Shown here: positions 63,531 through 64,000 of the stretch, one piece after another | Position numbering within the stretch: the stretch's first letter is position 1 | Layout: every line of letters starts with the position of its first letter | The notes under the pieces: model-generated | What the model was told of the DNA's origin: nothing | The model's input: the letters and a program-made list of their open reading frames with translations, nothing else | Database searches by the model: none | Translations under genes and position numbers: made by a program | Origin: an uncultured Paracoccaceae bacterium | Lineage (GTDB): Bacteria; Pseudomonadota; Alphaproteobacteria; Rhodobacterales; Rhodobacteraceae | Direction of reading: 5' to 3' | NCBI GenBank assembly: GCA_947500825.1 | Contig: CANMTR010000003.1 | Coordinates: 186,001-250,000 of the forward strand | DNA length: 64,000 bases

Positions 63531-64000
63531 TCAGTCGCAGGGATCGCCCCGGCCCTTAGACGCCCCGGCCGGAGCCCTGACCTGATTTCGATCCAGGCTC
63601 TCGACCATGCGCGTGGCTGTCAGGCCGTGCAGTACGGTGGAAGCGAAGACCGTAAACGTCACCACCGCCCAGAGCGGCCCCTCGTCGATGAACTCCACGT
63701 GGGTGGACGCGTAACCCAGGTAGTAGAGCGAGCCGATCCCCCGCACCCCGTAGGTGGAGATCACCAGCCGCCCTCGGAGGGTCAGGTCGCTTCCCAGGAG
63801 GCCGAGCATCCCCGCCAGCGGCCGGATCACCAGGATGAGACCGAAGCCGATCACGGCGTGGGTCCAGTCCAGGAACGGCCAGAGCGTCGGCATGACGCTG
63901 CCCAGGAGCACGAGCAGGATCGCCGTGATGGCGTGCTCGATCGAAACGGCGAAGCCGTGGAGCCTGCGGTGAAAATCGTGGTCGCTTTCCGCCCGGCGGC
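63531..64000 (-). CDS. CPA1-type cation/proton antiporter, C-terminal part
   Basis: The last 156 or so residues of a gene that starts beyond the right edge. The frame runs from the window end through HDFHRRLHGFAVSIEHAITA, then membrane helices (DWTHAVIGFGLILVIRPLAG and WAVVTFTVFASTVLHGLTAT). The segment GRLVISTYGVRGIGSLYYLG corresponds to the conserved late helix of NhaP/CPA1 exchangers. A short GTG-initiated frame inside it is not the real start. Ion specificity cannot be told. Confidence 0.8.
   Translation of the reverse strand, partial: RRAESDHDFHRRLHGFAVSIEHAITAILLVLLGSVMPTLWPFLDWTHAVIGFGLILVIRPLAGMLGLLGSDLTLRGRLVISTYGVRGIGSLYYLGYASTHVEFIDEGPLWAVVTFTVFASTVLHGLTATRMVESLDRNQVRAPAGASKGRGDPCD

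Overview
The window is high-GC chromosomal DNA of an alphaproteobacterium, most likely a marine or roseobacter-type member of the Rhodobacteraceae. This rests on gene content: rpoH next to an RluD-type pseudouridine synthase, small proteins resembling Rhodobacterales-only families, Bpt leucyltransferase, MmcB, two TRAP transporters, a rhizobial-style glpSTPQUV glycerol ABC operon, B12-dependent ribonucleotide reductase, and a tRNA-His with A73 and no encoded G-1. I see no phage, insertion sequence, CRISPR array or plasmid functions. Genes are very tightly packed, with many ATGA overlaps and convergent pairs whose stop codons overlap.

Layout. 1-2.2 kb: end of a valine-degradation cluster (3-hydroxyisobutyryl-CoA hydrolase, mmsB) facing a Gfo/Idh oxidoreductase. 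2.3-9.9 kb: housekeeping block (rpoH, rluD-like, aroQ, tsf, rpsB) followed by pseudouridine catabolism (psuK-psuG) and a DUF502 membrane protein. 9.9-17.3 kb: thioredoxin-fold protein, patatin lipase with 3-hydroxybutyrate dehydrogenase, a candidate small RNA, an orphan family 5 binding protein, a CsbD-type stress protein, and an acyl-CoA ligase with a FrnE-like isomerase. 17.5-21.8 kb: TRAP operon dctPQM with a Usp gene, then an Asp/Glu racemase-family enzyme. 21.9-31.2 kb: mfd, dsbB, arginase, acyl-CoA enzymes, rlmB, tRNA-Tyr and tRNA-His. 31.3-34.4 kb: small conserved protein, SOS-type mmcB, and an uncharacterised two-gene membrane/ClpP-fold module. 34.4-40.4 kb: glpSTPQUV. 40.5-50.3 kb: glnE, RDD protein, bpt, a 2-oxoacid-type TRAP system and a BrkB protein. 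50.5-57.5 kb: ilvB behind an attenuator-like leader, a LamB-type porin, and nrdJ with an NrdR-like box. 57.9-64 kb: CDF efflux, tandem Usp, SulP transporter, DUF533/TerB-like protein, a second BrkB protein and the end of a cation/proton antiporter.

The most interesting signals are regulatory. ilvB is preceded by a promoter, a peptide rich in Ile/Leu/Val codons, a pause hairpin and a terminator. rpsB has a branched leader fold. A minus-strand small RNA candidate ends in a clear terminator at 12.6 kb. mmcB has a near-perfect alphaproteobacterial LexA operator. nrdJ has an NrdR-like box. Both TRAP operons carry a strong hairpin between the binding-protein gene and the permease genes. The least explained protein-coding unit is the two-gene module at 32.3-34.4 kb.
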